In this document: positions 10,900 to 24,369 of the stretch, piece after piece | How the letters are laid out: every line of letters starts with the position of its first letter | Numbering within the stretch: position 1 is the stretch's first letter | Origin: Zanthoxylum bungeanum | Taxonomy: Eukaryota; Streptophyta; Magnoliopsida; Sapindales; Rutaceae | DNA length: 64,000 nucleotides | Direction: 5' to 3' | NCBI GenBank assembly: GCA_019454045.1 | Contig: SKCR01034792.1 | Location: 1-64,000, forward strand | Position numbers and translations under genes: made by a program | The notes under the pieces: model-generated | What the model was told of the DNA's origin: nothing | The model's database searches: none | Seen by the model: the letters and a program-made list of their open reading frames with translations, nothing else

Positions 10900-13800
10900 T
10901 CGTCAATAAATTAAAGTATTAGTTGGACTAATATTTAATGTTGTTTTTTAATTAAACAGTTGGACTATATTCAAACTATTTCAATTAATAGTTGATTTTA
11001 TAATTGGATTATAGTAATCAATATAATTGGATTTTAGAAATTATTAAGTATAGTTGATTATATAGTTTGACTATAGTAATCATTATATTAAATAATACCT
11101 GACATCGTTGATTAAATAGTAAGACTATTAAAATCAAGATAAATTGAAAGATTAGTGTTTAAAACATAATCATTGGGAAAATATATTAAACAACTTTAAT
11201 TTTCAAATTGGGAATAAAATTCAGGATAGTCCTGGAAACTAAGAAATTACTTTATTTGATAAAATAACATCTTAGGCCTAAGCCTGGAGTTAAACAGATG
11301 GTATAGCATGATCTTTGGAAGATTCATGTAATGATAACTTTAGTGCTTAATCTGTTATCCTTGCCAAAATGACTCATTAATTTCTTAATCAGAACTAAGG
11401 ATTAGATCCTTAAAGTATGATGATGAAATTGAGGGATCTTAATAGATCTATTCTTAGATCTTAGAAGTGTTATTTGCAAATAATAACTCTTGGAGAGTTA
11501 ATGGTTATGCTCAAGGAGCCAAAGCCAAAATTTGCAATAATGGCAAGAAGCGCAAGACGCACCTTACTTCGACATTCCAGAAACCCAAGGCTTGGCTAAA
11601 GGCTTCTAGAATGTAGAAAATGGAAAAGGCAAAATCGTTATAATCTTCTAGGAAGAAAAATGACATATCCCAATATGTCTGTCTAAACTGTGGCAAACGG
11701 GATTACTGAAGCGTGACTACCGTATGCACAAGGCAGACATGAAGGAATAGAAGAAAGGGCAGGCTCTGACTTAAAGTATGTTTATCATAAACGTGTTCAC
11801 TGCTAGTAGTAAAATTGGATTTTAGATACTAAGTGTGGTACATAAATATGTACTAATGGGTAGAATCTGCTTATTAGCAGGATACTGACTTCAGATGAGA
11901 TTATTTACGAATTGGAAACGGGACGAAAGTCACTGTTTTAACCGTAAATACCTAAGTTTATGGACTACCATTTGAGTGTGTACTTAAATTAGAAAACTGT
12001 TATAATGTTACTAGTTTGACTAGAAACATTATCTCTATATCGAGTATAACTCGTTGCGAGTATGCCTTTATATTCTAGAACACTAAAGTATTTTATTATA
12101 TAAAGATGATATTGAGATACACACATTAGATGTGAATAACAGTGTTTATATTTTGAATATAAATAAATCTCAAACATAAACATGAGAAACAAATAGCTCA
12201 AACTGATTTGATCAGAAGAGACTTATTTGTGGTAGTGTTGTCTAGGACACATTAAACAAGACTCGTATATCCACACTTTTAAAGAGTGTGTACTAGGACG
12301 GATTTGATTCTCGTCAAATAATATCTACGAATCTAGTTTATTGGGCAAAGTGCCTAAAATACTTTTTACTTGGTAAAAGTGTAAGTGCCACCGATCTGTT
12401 AGCCATCGTTCATAGTGACGTAAGTGAGCCCATATCTAGCTAGGCTAGAGGTGGAAAAAAATATTTCATGACCTTTACGGATGTTGCATCTCGTTATGGT
12501 TATGTGTTTCTTTAGAAACACGAATCAGAAACTTTTAGAGTTTCGACACGAAATAGACGAACAGATCGACTAAAGTATTAAAACATCATGGTTTGACCAT
12601 GATGAAAATACTTAAGCAATAAGTTTCTAATATACTTGAAAAAGTATAGTATTCTTCCAATGAGGACTCTTCCCGGAACACGTCAGTTTGACGGTGTGTC
12701 CGAACGGAGAAACTGAATTTTTTTAGACATGATAAGGTTAATCATGAGTCGCTCTAAGCTACCATTTCCTTCAATGGATAAGCATTAACAGTGCAATACT
12801 TATTTTAAATAAGGTTCCATGAAAATCTGTTTGACAGACTTCATATTAGATATGAACAGAAAAGAAACTGGGCGTTCTCACTCCTGATGATTTGGGAATG
12901 CTAGGCATACGTTTGGATGATACCAAACTAGAACCCAAATTGGATAAGTGCCTAATTGTAGGTTATCCTAGGGAAACCGAAGTATAGTACTTATACATCT
13001 TACAAGAGAACAATTTAATTGTTGATCGCCATGCGGTTTTCCTTAGAGGGATACCGATTTACAGGGGTAAGTGGGAGGATAGTAAAACTCGATGTAAATC
13101 AGAGTAATACTGTTCGAGGCATCGATTCCTTATTGGAACACAAACAGTTCATCAATGATGAAACTGTACCAGTAATCTTTGAATACACAAGAACGCGCAG
13201 GTCGGAGAGAGTCATAAAATAACCTGGGGTATGGGTTTCTGATCTCACCTCATAAAGATGTCAATCTTTTGGGGAATACCAACCGACTACGTATGAGGAA
13301 GTGATACAAGATATCGACTCCATATTATGGCAAAGTGCCATGAATCTGAAATGGATTCCATGTATATCAACTATGTTTGGATACTAGTTGTTGTACTGAT
13401 AGACATTGTGTCCATTGGTACTAATGAGTCTTCAAGGAAGACATACATGGATGACAACATATCAACGTACTAAGCTAGGCTTGTAGCGGAAAGGTATCGT
13501 TATCAACATTGTGTTGATTACAACGAAATCTTTTACCTGTGCTATGTTAAATCCATCTGGATAATGCTTGTTGATGCTGTATGTTTCATTCATGAAATAT
13601 GGCAACTAAACGGGAAAATCGCTTTCCTGAAAAGGAAACATTTTAGAGGATGTTTACAACATCCTGACGGTTTTGTCGTACCAAAACTAGCAAACAAGGT
13701 TTGCAGGTTATTCGATCCATGTATGGATTGAAGCAAACATTAGGTTCTTGGAATTATCGTTTTGATGTAATCATAATGGTTTATGATTTAATTCAAAAAC

Positions 13801-14600
13801 GAAATGATTCTTGTGTATATAAGGAGGTTAGTGGGAGCGCACTGAAAGTGACTGTCCTAAATAATGATGATATGTCATTTCTTGGAAATGATATTCCCAT
13901 AAAATAATCGATGAAAGCTTGGCTTTCGAGAAAATTCTCCGTAGAATTCTTAGGATTAACAACCTTTATTCTAGGAATAAAGATCTACTGGGATAGATTT
14001 AAAGTTGTTGACACTCTCCGAGAACTCATACATTGAAAAATATACGTGACCTGGTGTCTCATACGCTTTGATGGTCATTAGATTGATATGAAGAACATTC
14101 ATTACTATCTTAGAGAACTAAGGATGATGTCTTAAACTATGTAGAAGGAGAACTTGAAGTGACTGGGATCACCGCTGCAAGTTTCATAATCGATAAAAAC
14201 AACGGTACTATACAGTTTGAATAACGGAACAGTGAGCTGGAAATCTTCCAAGTAAGATACTGTTACCGAATAAAAAACAAATACGGGTTATTGCTGCAGC
14301 TGAGGCAGCAATAGAAGCCATCTGGGTCAATAATAAATCTAATTAGATTAGATATAGTTATGTTAGCAGTTGAGCTAGGCAACAGTGCAGGCTAAAGAAT
14401 TAACGGTCTCATCAACGATCCAGATATATACTTCGACTATTCATATGATTTGTTCGGATCATACATCATGGCGATGTGATGATCGTATAAATTGCATCAG
14501 ATAATAATCATGCAAATCCGCTGACGAAAGCCTTTCCTCAGTAGTTTGAGCGAACCGTACATAGTTCGGGTGGTAGACACTTGAGTGAGTGGCTATAGGC
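10900..14600 (+). pseudogene. Decayed copia gag-pol of E1
   Basis: Remnants in order are: a gag zinc knuckle near 11681-11735, where CGKRDY precedes a TGA in place of Trp; aspartic protease near 11815-12100; integrase from about 12405; reverse transcriptase with YGLKQ and SWN at about 13720-13755 and VSGSAL before a degraded active site (NNDD instead of YVDD) near 13830-13870; RNase H with IAAAEAAIEAIW near 14287-14325; and the C-terminal motif ANPLTKAFPQ at 14512-14541. Stops and frameshifts occur throughout, so no polyprotein can be made. An in-frame TAG at 12441-12443 in integrase is shared with three other copies. The identification rests on order and these motifs. Confidence 0.85.
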
Positions 14601-14612
14601 CAAGTGGGAGAT
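14601..14612 (+). other. Polypurine tract of E1
   Basis: CAAGTGGGAGAT directly precedes the 3' LTR; the purine run AAGTGGGAGA is the usual plus-strand primer in copia elements. The same tract precedes the LTRs at 44934 and 53518. Confidence 0.88.
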
Positions 14613-16679
14613 TGTTGGAAAGTTATTACCCATAGCGTCACTATTTGTACAGATCATGGTGTTGTTGTACAAATTAACTATGTGATAAAGGAGATTGCTC
14701 TCTTATCATTTGTGATTAGATCACCTATATGTATAAATGATAGGAGGTCCATATGATTAGTTCCTGGATTGAGATGCTATGAGACAGTATCAGTCCACGA
14801 AGGATTAATAATTAAATATCCCTAGTCAGAGTATTATCGAGATTGGACATCGATAAATGCGTAAAAGACTAGTATTACACTTGTGCGCGTTGTGAGGCAC
14901 AATAACATAGTTCTCATATATTTGGGTAATGGATACTCATGCAAGTGTATAGGAGGTTGTGTTTTAACGATGGTACGAAAAACAGCTTCGCTCTGGATAG
15001 ACCGCTTCGGAATTCCATTGGTAGTATGACTGTGTGTCTATGGAAATCCGAAATCAGGGTAGGTGTATTTGGTCTTAACTTGAGACTTGCACCGCTAATA
15101 CTTGCGACAATCAATATACTTTGGTTTTGGTCGTCCAGGGCTTTAACAGGTTCTGTGTACGCCTCTGCTGGGTATATTGAGAATCGTAGTGTATTGGGTG
15201 TGATGTCAAGACGGAAGTATCACTCCAGTCATAGTGGAGATGATGTCACGTAGGATACGGTACTAATACTCTTAAATGCTGCAGCTATCAGGATATATTA
15301 CTAGGTCATATATATCCGATTATAGAGACTAGTTACCAGACATCCGACATATGTTTCGTACGGGGTAGACACAATTCCAGCCCCAGGCCTAGTACGTGAC
15401 ATTCGATTCTGTATCGACATACACAATACCACGTATACTACGTCTGATATAGATCGCTTATTCCTGTAAGCATGTTTCTGAAGAATTGGGTAGGCATGGC
15501 GCTTTGCTAGAAGCCAACCTTGTCTTGTAAATCGGTAAAACGTAATACTTGGTACGTACGTGTTCGGATAGTCCGACAACCGTATTTACTGCCAACATAT
15601 CCGGGGATCTCATGGGTCGCTTCCCGAAGATTCACCGATGACGTATGACTCGCACTTTATTAATCTGAGATTAATTAGACGAGGGAGAAAATTAATGTGA
15701 GATTAATTACGGAGATATTTTATCTAGGATAAAATATCATTTAAAGAGAGAGAACGATTAATTTGGAATTAATCGGTTATAATAATATATTCGATATATT
15801 ATACGAAATTGGATTTCGAAGCGGAATTAAAATTGGATTTTAATTCGGGCGAACGAATTAATTTAGAATTAATTCGTTAGCGACTTAAATAGTAATTATG
15901 CTTGGCATTATTATTTAATTAAATTAGATTTAATTACGACGCAACAGAAAATTCATTAATTTGGAATTAGCGAACCCGAGCCCGGGATTGTTTGCGTGCG
16001 TATTCGCATTTCGAATTCGAGTGTGGCACGCAAGTCAAATCAAGCGTCAAATCGCTAGTCACATCAAACGTCAAATCATTAGTCACTTTGAGTGATGTAA
16101 CAACTTGTCACTTGATTGATTGATTGATGTGAATAGTAGATGGGAGTTGTTGAAAAGCTTTTTGGAAAAGCTTGATTGACATTTACAATTGTTTATTAAT
16201 TGTATATGTTTTATTTTTGATTTTAGAAATTAAAAAGGTAGTGCATTAGATACACCAATTTACAACAACCAAAATTACTTCTCTCTCTCCTCTTCATCTC
16301 TTCTCTCTCTCGCCCTTTTGGGCATTTCTTCTTCAGTTTTCTGCCCAGAAAACCGTGAGCAAGGAGAAAGGCTGGGATGGTTTTTGTGGCAAAATTCATG
16401 AGAGCTAACACTCAAAGAGACATACGAAGGTGATAGGGAAACCCACCCGTGTGCATGGAATCGTTTCATCACAAGCTTGGAGCTTTAATGGAGAATCAAA
16501 GCCGAAAATGGAGGAGGACAAAAAGTGGACTACCGTGAGCTTCTCAAAGGGCATAAAAAGTTTTTGTTGTCTACCGTGTTGCTCAATTGATCGATGTAAG
16601 TATTCCGCAACTTCGTCGATGTATTCGTACTTATCTTTTATGCTTGATTGGATCATCGGGACTTAGAGATTTCCCAACA
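14613..16679 (+). repeat. 3' LTR of copia E1
   Basis: About 2.07 kb, TGTTGGAAAG to TTTCCCAACA, followed by the ATATT target duplication. It contains the same stem-loop run, U3-like repeats and CT-rich tract as the 5' copy. The stem at about 15822-15845 is longer here (arms GAATTAAAAT/ATTTTAATTC, loop TGG). Confidence 0.92.
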
Positions 16680-18323
16680 ATATTTATGTTTTGGAGGGAA
16701 ATGGCTTCAAAAGAATTGCTTATCGATTTAATACATTTTGATATTACTTTTAATACTATACGATAAAATGTTTTCATTTTATTTTCGACTCAGCGAACGT
16801 TTTATGTTTTTTTCTTGATATGTTTTCGCTGAGATGATCGATTATTGTTATGTTTCTGTCCCGATTATCGGTGTATGCATTTATGTTTTTCATGACTCAT
16901 CATATGTTTTCGCCGGATTGATCGTTAGGGTCTAAGCCATCAGAAATGGTACTACCCAACCCTCTATCGGCAGGGGATCGGTACGTTCATTGTCTAATCT
17001 ATGCGCGCGATTCGGACATTAGACGATCGTTTATATTTCGTCCAGTGAGTTATGCTGGATGATGGTATGGTTTTATGATAATGAATTTTGAAAATTAATT
17101 TTTTGCTTATAGTAAAAAAGGTTTCTTAAAAGCATTTTCAAATGATTTTTGACAGATTTCAGACTACCAACATCATAAGAGCTTATAAAGTTATTTATTA
17201 TTTCTTACCGTGTCTATAGATGTAATGGTCGATATAAAAGATTATGTTCGTTATAACAACATATAGGTAGGTTTATAGTTAAATATAGTTCTTATAGATA
17301 TAGTGATGTTTATGTAGTTTAGGAGTTATGCTTAGAGATCATACATTTTAGGAATCGTTTGAGTTGTACATAACTGTAACTAGTAAATGATAATATGATT
17401 TATAAACACATGTATTTATGAATGATAATAGTGAAATGAATGGTTGAAAGATAAAACATTTCGTAATTCCGATTTGATGATATTTCAACGAAATAAAAGA
17501 AAGATAATGATAATAAATGTCTGAACTAGACTAATAAAGAGTATATAGATGGGTAGTGAAATGTTGGAATAGCGCAACGAAAATGTGATAAAGATTGACA
17601 CAGTAGATAAGAATATAGAAACTTGTTATTCTTATTATGGATGTTTGAAATGTAAACAGAAAACATGAATTAAAGTATATGTTTGATTAGACAAAGAAAT
17701 TTATAGCAAGTAACATGTTTCTAAATTGGATAAGAATTATATAATTAATTTAGACTTTGTAAGTGTTTGAATGGCTTTATAAACAACCCAGGTTAATACA
17801 GAAATAGATTTCGGACTCTGTGTGTGTATGGCGCTCAAGGTATGAACATAGTTACTTACTGAGTCTTATGACTCACTACCCAACAACTGGTATTTTTGTT
17901 TCTGGTATTTTTGAGTTTTGCAGTTGGAGACCTGATCGGTCGACCCCAGACATCAGAGTTTGAAAAACCGAATAGCAACGTTGTAGTCAGCCAGTCACCA
18001 GGTCTTGGGAGTATCAGAGTCAAGTTGTAATAAGTCTAGTTATAGAGAATGGAATTGTATAAAGTTTAGTTTGTAAAAGTTTTTGTTTACACGTATTTTC
18101 TGGTCAAGGAGCCCAATTATATTTTGTCTTCAGTTGTTTATGATAATGGTATATTGTGTCTGGGCCCTATAGGTTGTATTAAGGTGCTAGACTTTGATCC
18201 AGGATCCAGGATCCATGACTTTGAGCAGAGGTCATGCTGAAATTTCGTCATAGTCAGAGGCTTATGGAGTCAGGATTTGCCTGTCTCCTACCGGTAGCAT
18301 CCTATCCTAGGTGGGATGTTACA
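16680..18323 (+). mobile_element. Solo Ty3/gypsy LTR, right part
   Basis: Continuation of the LTR that starts at 4939, beginning with the second copy of the E1 target duplication. It ends at GGGATGTTACA. Its end carries CTACCGGTAGCATCC, as in the minus-strand LTR at 648-4566. The block at 16905-17030 repeats in diverged form the block at 6585-6725. No coding content is seen. Confidence 0.78.
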
Positions 18324-18501
18324 TATATATATATATATATATCTACATAAAACTAAAATATTTCAACCACTCAAATACTCATCACATGGGTTACTTATCT
18401 GGCTTCGCGAGTGCTCCAGGTTCTAGTCAAATCTGTCAAAACAAATCGCGAAACACCGTCAGAATCGTAACTTTACAGAATTCTTGACTTAACTAAGATA
18501 A
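18324..18501 (-). other. Remnant resembling the minus-strand gypsy LTR
   Basis: After a TA run, 18340-18450 resembles 3110-3220 of the minus-strand gypsy LTR, sharing CTCATCACATGGGTTACTTA with one change. The solo LTR and copia E2 therefore seem to have landed in older gypsy LTR sequence. Confidence 0.5.
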
Positions 18502-20595
18502 TGTTGGACAATTATGACCCATAGCATCACTATTTGTACAGATCATTGTGTTGTTGTACAAATTAACTATGTGACAAAAGAAATTGCTCTTTTATCATTT
18601 GTGATTAGATCACCAAGATGTATAAATGATAGAAGGTCCATATGATTAGTTCCGGATTGAGATGATATGAGACAGTATCAATCCACGAAGGTTTAATCAT
18701 TAAATATCCCTATTCGTAGTATTATTGAGATTGGACATCGATAATGCGGAATAGACTAGTGTTACACTTGTGCGTGTTATGGGAGCATAACGACATAGTT
18801 CTCATATATTTGGGTATAAGATACTCATGCAAGTGTAATAGCAGGTTGTGTTTTACCGATGGTACGAAAAATAGCTTCGCTCTGGATAGACCCCTCGGAA
18901 TTCCATTGGTAGTATAACTATGTGTCTATGGAAGTCCGAATTAGGTTAGGTGTATTTGGTCTTAACTTGAGACTTGCACCGCTAATACTTGCGACAATCA
19001 ATATACTTTGGTTTTGGTCGTCCAGGGCTTTAACCGGTTCTGTGTACGCCTCTTCTGGGTATATTGAGAATCGTAGTGTATTGGGTGTGATGTCAAGATG
19101 GAAGTATCACTTCAGTTATAGTGGAGATGATGATCAAGTAGGATACGGAACTTGTTCTCTTATATGCTGCAGCTATCGGGGTATTATGACTATGTCATGT
19201 ATATCCGATTATAGAGACTAGTTACCAGAGATCCGATATGTGATTCGTACGGGGCAGATACATTTCCAACCCTAGGCCTAGCACGTGACCATCCGATACT
19301 GGATCGCAATACACAATACTACGGTATACTACGCCTGATATAGATTGTATATTCCTTTAAGAATATTTCTGGAGAATTGGGTAGGCACGGTGCTTTGCTA
19401 GAAGCCAACCATGTCTTGTAAATCAGTAAAAACGTAGTACTAGGTACGTACGTATTCGGATAATCCGATAACCGGATTTACTGCTAATATATCCGAGGAT
19501 CTCATGGGTCGCTTCCCGTAGATTCACCGAAGACGTATGACTCGCACTTTATTAATCTGGGATTAATCAGTAGAGAGAGAAAATTAATCTGGGATTAATT
19601 ACGGAGATATTTTATCTGGGGTAAAATATTATTTAAAGAGAGAGAACAATTAATTTGGAATTAATCGGTAAAATAATATATTCGATATATTAAACGAAAT
19701 TAGATTTCGACGCGGAATTAAAATTAGATTTTAATTCGGGCAAAACGAGTTGATTTAGAATTAATTCGTTAGCGATGTGAATATTAATTTTGCTAGGCAT
19801 AATTATTTAATTAAATTTGATTTAATTACGACGCAACGGAAAATTTGTCAATTCGGAATTAACGAACCCGAGCCCGGAAGTGTTTGCGGGCCCACTCGTA
19901 TTTTAAATCAAGTTGGACCCACAAGTCACATCACGCGTCACATCAGTCACTCAAGTGATGGAAGTCTCATCACCTTTTTGATGAATGACATCTAGTCACT
20001 ATTCATTGAGTGATGGATGTAGTTGGTTGATATGAATAGTTGATGGAAAGCTTTTGATGGCTTGAAAGACATATATTATTATTTTATGTTTTGGTATTTG
20101 ACTTTTTTTTTTGTGTATTACATATACAAAAACAAAAACAATTCACATTTAACTCTCTCCATGGAATTCGGCCAAGGGCCTTATTCTTTCCTTTTTGTAT
20201 TCGGCCAAAGTGGCATCATTCTCTCTTTCTACCATTCGGCCTAGGGCCATTTTCTTCTCCATTTCTTGGCAAGGTCGAGAACTAGATAGAAGTATATGAA
20301 GATTTGTGGCAAATCATCAAAGTGCTAGCACACATAAAAGGGCATACAAGGTGATAGGTAAACCCACCTGTGGGCATGGAATAACATCACAAAGCTTGGA
20401 GCTTAAGATCATCCATGGCCGAATTTGGAGGAGCACAAAATTGAAGAATGTCGTGAGCTTCAAAGGGCATAAAAAGATTTTGTTCTTCGCATCGCAAATT
20501 CTTTCAATGTAAGTATGATTCTGTCATATTTTATTTTTGTATTCACATGTGTTTTATTCTTGATTTGATCATTGGGACCTTAGAGAAATCCAACA
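18502..20595 (+). repeat. 5' LTR of copia E2
   Basis: About 2.09 kb, TGTTGGACAA to AATCCAACA. It has the stem-loop run at about 19556-19862. The PBS that follows (20597-20608, TGGTACAGAGCC) lacks two bases of the tRNA-Met complement, a post-insertion lesion. Confidence 0.88.
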
Positions 20596-20608
20596 ATGGT
20601 ACAGAGCC

Positions 20609-22640
20609 ATTTTGAGCATGAAATGAACTTAGGGTTAAAATTGGGTAAATTGATTTTGAGCATGATTTGATGAAATTGTTTGATTAGGTATGCTTAAATG
20701 ATTTTTAATTGAAGTTGTATTGGATCAATTTCATGAGAATTGAATTAGATTAATTTTCCCCAAATTAGTGAGGCTTGGCCGAATCCTACTATGCCCTAAT
20801 TATCTTGGTATTTTGTGTTTTTGATCATTGGATGAGTTGAAAAATATATGGGTAATGTTGAATTGGATTTGATTGGATTAAAACCGAATCGGACAAAGAA
20901 ATCCCTACCATTGTCGAGACTACTATAACATGAAATGGGTTTGATTTTTGATTAAAATATGTTGGACATATTTTGATGTTGATGAGCATAATTGATTAGG
21001 CTAATTGATGTTTTAGAAATGTTAATTTAGGTGATTAATTATGGCATTACACTTTGAGTAATTAAACTGTGAAATTGGAATTTTGGTAATTTAATTATTT
21101 GGGCTTAAATTAATTTGGGCTTGAAAAGTTGTAATTGGGCTTAATGGGCTTGGTTGTACCAAGTTAGGTTTAGGCTAAATTGGTTGGATCCAATTGGGCC
21201 CAAAACCATATCCTTAAAGTCCAAATGCGACTATTGGGCCTTTAAAGTTTAATTGGGCCTAATGGGCCGAAATTGATTTCTAGGCTTATGAGGTGATTCC
21301 TTGATTGGGCTTTGGTTGCCGAAGCCCACGCCTTAAGAGATTAATTGAAAGTCCATTAGACTTTAATTAGACGACATTGGATGTTAATTAGGCTTTGAGA
21401 CCCGTAATGATTAGATTTGGAATATAAGTCGTGAAGGTTCATTAATAAAGTGTGAATATTTAATTTGGAATTAAATAGTGAATTAGTATTAAATGCAAAT
21501 TAAATTGGATTTAATATTTTAGTTTAATTTAATTCAAGAATTCGTACTTTGAGTACTTATTCGCAAAACGAGTTTGGCTCGCGCAAAATCAAATCGTTGT
21601 TTGAACATTGGATGATCATTAATATTCAGATTAATTAATTGGATTAGATTGATTAATAACATGCTTGTGTGAATACATGATTGCGATGCATGAATAATGT
21701 ATATCAGATAGATATTAGATAGGTGAGGGTAATTTTGGAAATTATTGTAATAAATTTAGAATTTATTTAAATTGGACCTACGTGTCCAGCCTTATACCTC
21801 TCGACTCTTTGTATTTGTCTTCTCACCTATTCCCCTCAATGTAAATGGGGTTTCTTTATTATGTAATTAGGTAGAAGTTAGAATAGTGCTAGCCTGAAGA
21901 GAGGAAATGAAGAGATTTGTTCTAGGAATAAAATGTTTTAAGTATCCATCCGCATATCATTCTTATTTTAAGTACGCGCCTTATTATATTTTTAGAATGC
22001 ATGATTAAGGGTGTATGATGATAAGACCTTAACAAAGATAATTAATTGGTTGCCAATTACGCGAAAAACCCTCACAACATATTAAGCATTTTTCTTTCCA
22101 TCGAGTGATTCTTACTCAATATCCAAAGTCGGCATTGGTTTGTTGGCGAAAGTCAAGACCTTTGTCAATGGCAGATGTGTTTGAATCATGAAGGCTTTTT
22201 TCCATATCGGTGTCTTGTCCAAGTTGTGATTTGTTGGCCAAAGTCAAGGTCACTTCTTGTCCATCGACATTGATTACGAAACTTTCCAAGGTCAATGGGT
22301 TCCGCTTAACTGGGATCATTAAGTTTGTTGTGCCAAAACCAAGGCTTAATTGATTCAGAGGAAAAAGATTAGGGAATATATTGGATATATTGGCATATAT
22401 AATATATATGTTTCGGACTTGGATGTCCACCTACTGGACCTAGGAATTGGATGCGATCCAATTGATCTTAGAGATCTACCTAGTTAAATATCATACAATT
22501 TGTTGGCCAAAGTCAAGATTGTGTGTTATTTAACGGGGACCTAGCCCACCAGGAAACAAGGTTTCCCGAGTACTCTACAGAGGGTTAGAGGCTCGCCAAA
22601 AAAATAGTGGGAGGCAAGTATTAAATTTACAATTTCATTT
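20609..22640 (+). other. Leader of E2
   Basis: Collinear with the E1 leader: TGGGCY cluster at about 21100-21370, the short both-strand-open stretch at 22100-22350, and the repeated TTGGCCAAAGTCAAG motif. No recognised gene. Confidence 0.5.
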
Positions 22641-24369
22641 AGATACTTGCCATACACGCTCATTTCTTTATTCGTCAAATAAACATATTAGTTAGACTGA
22701 TATTTAACCATTTTTTTAATTAAACAGTTGGATTGTATTCAAACTAATTTAATTATAATTGATTTTATAATTGGATTATAGTAATCAATATAATTGATTA
22801 TAATTAATTTAATTATAGTTGATTATATAGTTAGACTATAGTAATCATTATATTAAATGTACCTGAAATCGTTGATTAAATAGTTGGACTATTAGAATCA
22901 AGATAAACTGAAAGATTGAGCATTTAAAACATAATCCTGAGTGAAAATGTGTTTAAGCGACTTTAATTTTCAGATTGGGAATAATACCTCAAGATAGTCT
23001 TGAGAACCGAGAAGTTATTTTATTTGATAAAATGACATCTCGGGCCTAAGCCCGGAGTTGAGTAAATAGTAGAGCATGATCTTTGGAAGATTCATATAAT
23101 GATAACTTTAGTGCTTAATCCTTTATACTTGCCATAATGACTCCTTAATTTCGTCATCATAACTAAGGATTAGATCTTTAAACCATGATGTTGAAATTGA
23201 ATGATCTTAATAGGTCTATACTTAGATCTTAGAAGCATTAATTGCAATAGAAAACTCTTGAAGAGTTAATGGCTATACTCAAGGAGCCAAAGCCAAAGTT
23301 TACAAAAGGGCAAGAAGCGCAAGACGCATCTTACTTCAATATCCCAGAAGGCCAAGGCTTGGCCAAAGACATATGAGGTGTAGAAAATGGCAAAGGCAAA
23401 ATCATTATAGTCTTCTAGGAAGACAGATGACATATCCTAAGATATCTGCTAACAATGTGGTTAACGGGGTTACTGGAAGCGTAACTTCCGTATGGATAAG
23501 GCAGACATGAAAGAATAGAAGACGGGCAAGGCTATGACTTCAAATATGTTTGTCATAAACATGTTCACAACTAGTATTAAAATTAGATTTTAAATATTGG
23601 ATGTGGTATATAAATATATTTTGGTGTTCAGAATCTGCTGATAATCAGGATACTGACTTCAATTGAGATTAATCTGCGAAACGAAAACTGGACAACTGTC
23701 GCTGTTTTAACCGTAGAAACTTAGGAACTACCCTTCGGTATATACTTGAATTAGGAAACTGTTAGAATGTAACTAGTTTGACTAGAAACATTATCTCTAT
23801 ATCAAGTATAACTCGTTGCGAGTATACCTTTATATTCTAGAACACTAAAGTGTTTTATTTTATAAAGATGATATTGAGATAAACACATTAGATATGAATA
23901 AAAGTATTTATATTTTGAATATAAATAAATATCAAACATATAAAATGACAAACAAATAGCTCAAACTGATTTGATCAGATAAGACTTATATGTGGTAATG
24001 TTGTCTGGGACACATTAAACAAGACTCGTATATCCACACTTTTGAAGAGTGGATACTAGGATGAATTTAATTCTATTCAAATGATGTCTACGAATCTAGT
24101 TTATTAGGTAAAGTGCCTAAAACACCTTTTACTTGGTAAAAGTACAAAAGCCACAGATCTGTTAGCCATCGTTCATAGTGACGTAAGTGGGCCCATATCT
24201 AGCTAGTCTAGAGGTGGATAGAATACTTCGTAACCTTTATGAATGTGGAATCGCGTTACGGTTATGTGTTTCTTATGAAACATAAATCAGAAACTTTTGA
24301 GTTATTCAAAGAGTTTCGAAACGAAGTAGACAAACATATCGGCTAAAGTATTAAAACTGTCACGGTAAG
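22641..24369 (+). pseudogene. Decayed gag-protease-integrase of E2
   Basis: Homologous to 10870-12590 of E1. The zinc-knuckle remnant near 23450-23500 keeps YWKR, where E1 has a stop. Protease and the pre-integrase zinc region follow, and then the start of the integrase core with the family-wide TAG stop at 24204-24206. The sequence stops inside integrase. Many frameshifts prevent any product. Confidence 0.75.

Larger units (their letters stand above)
6777..16679 (+). mobile_element. Ty1/copia element E1, full length with decayed genes
   Basis: Both LTRs begin TGTTGGA and end AACA. The element is flanked by the 5-bp duplication ATATT (6772-6776 and 16680-16684). The order is 5' LTR, tRNA-Met PBS, leader, gag, protease, integrase, reverse transcriptase, RNase H, polypurine tract, 3' LTR. 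This order, with integrase before reverse transcriptase, is the copia order. The two LTRs differ at about seven positions in their first 215 bases by eye, so the insertion is not very recent. The coding region is broken by many stops and frameshifts. It is nested in a solo gypsy LTR. The lineage may be Angela/Tork-like, which I could not test. Confidence 0.9.
18502..24369 (+). mobile_element. Ty1/copia element E2, 5' part only
   Basis: The 5' LTR (18502-20595), leader and gag-to-integrase region are collinear with E1. The match stops after CACGGTAAG at 24369, where E3 and E5 continue with GACCATAAT or GACCGTAAT. Foreign sequence follows. No remaining pol or 3' LTR of this copy was found before E3 starts at 28310, so the rest is lost or lies outside the window. 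Confidence 0.82.
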
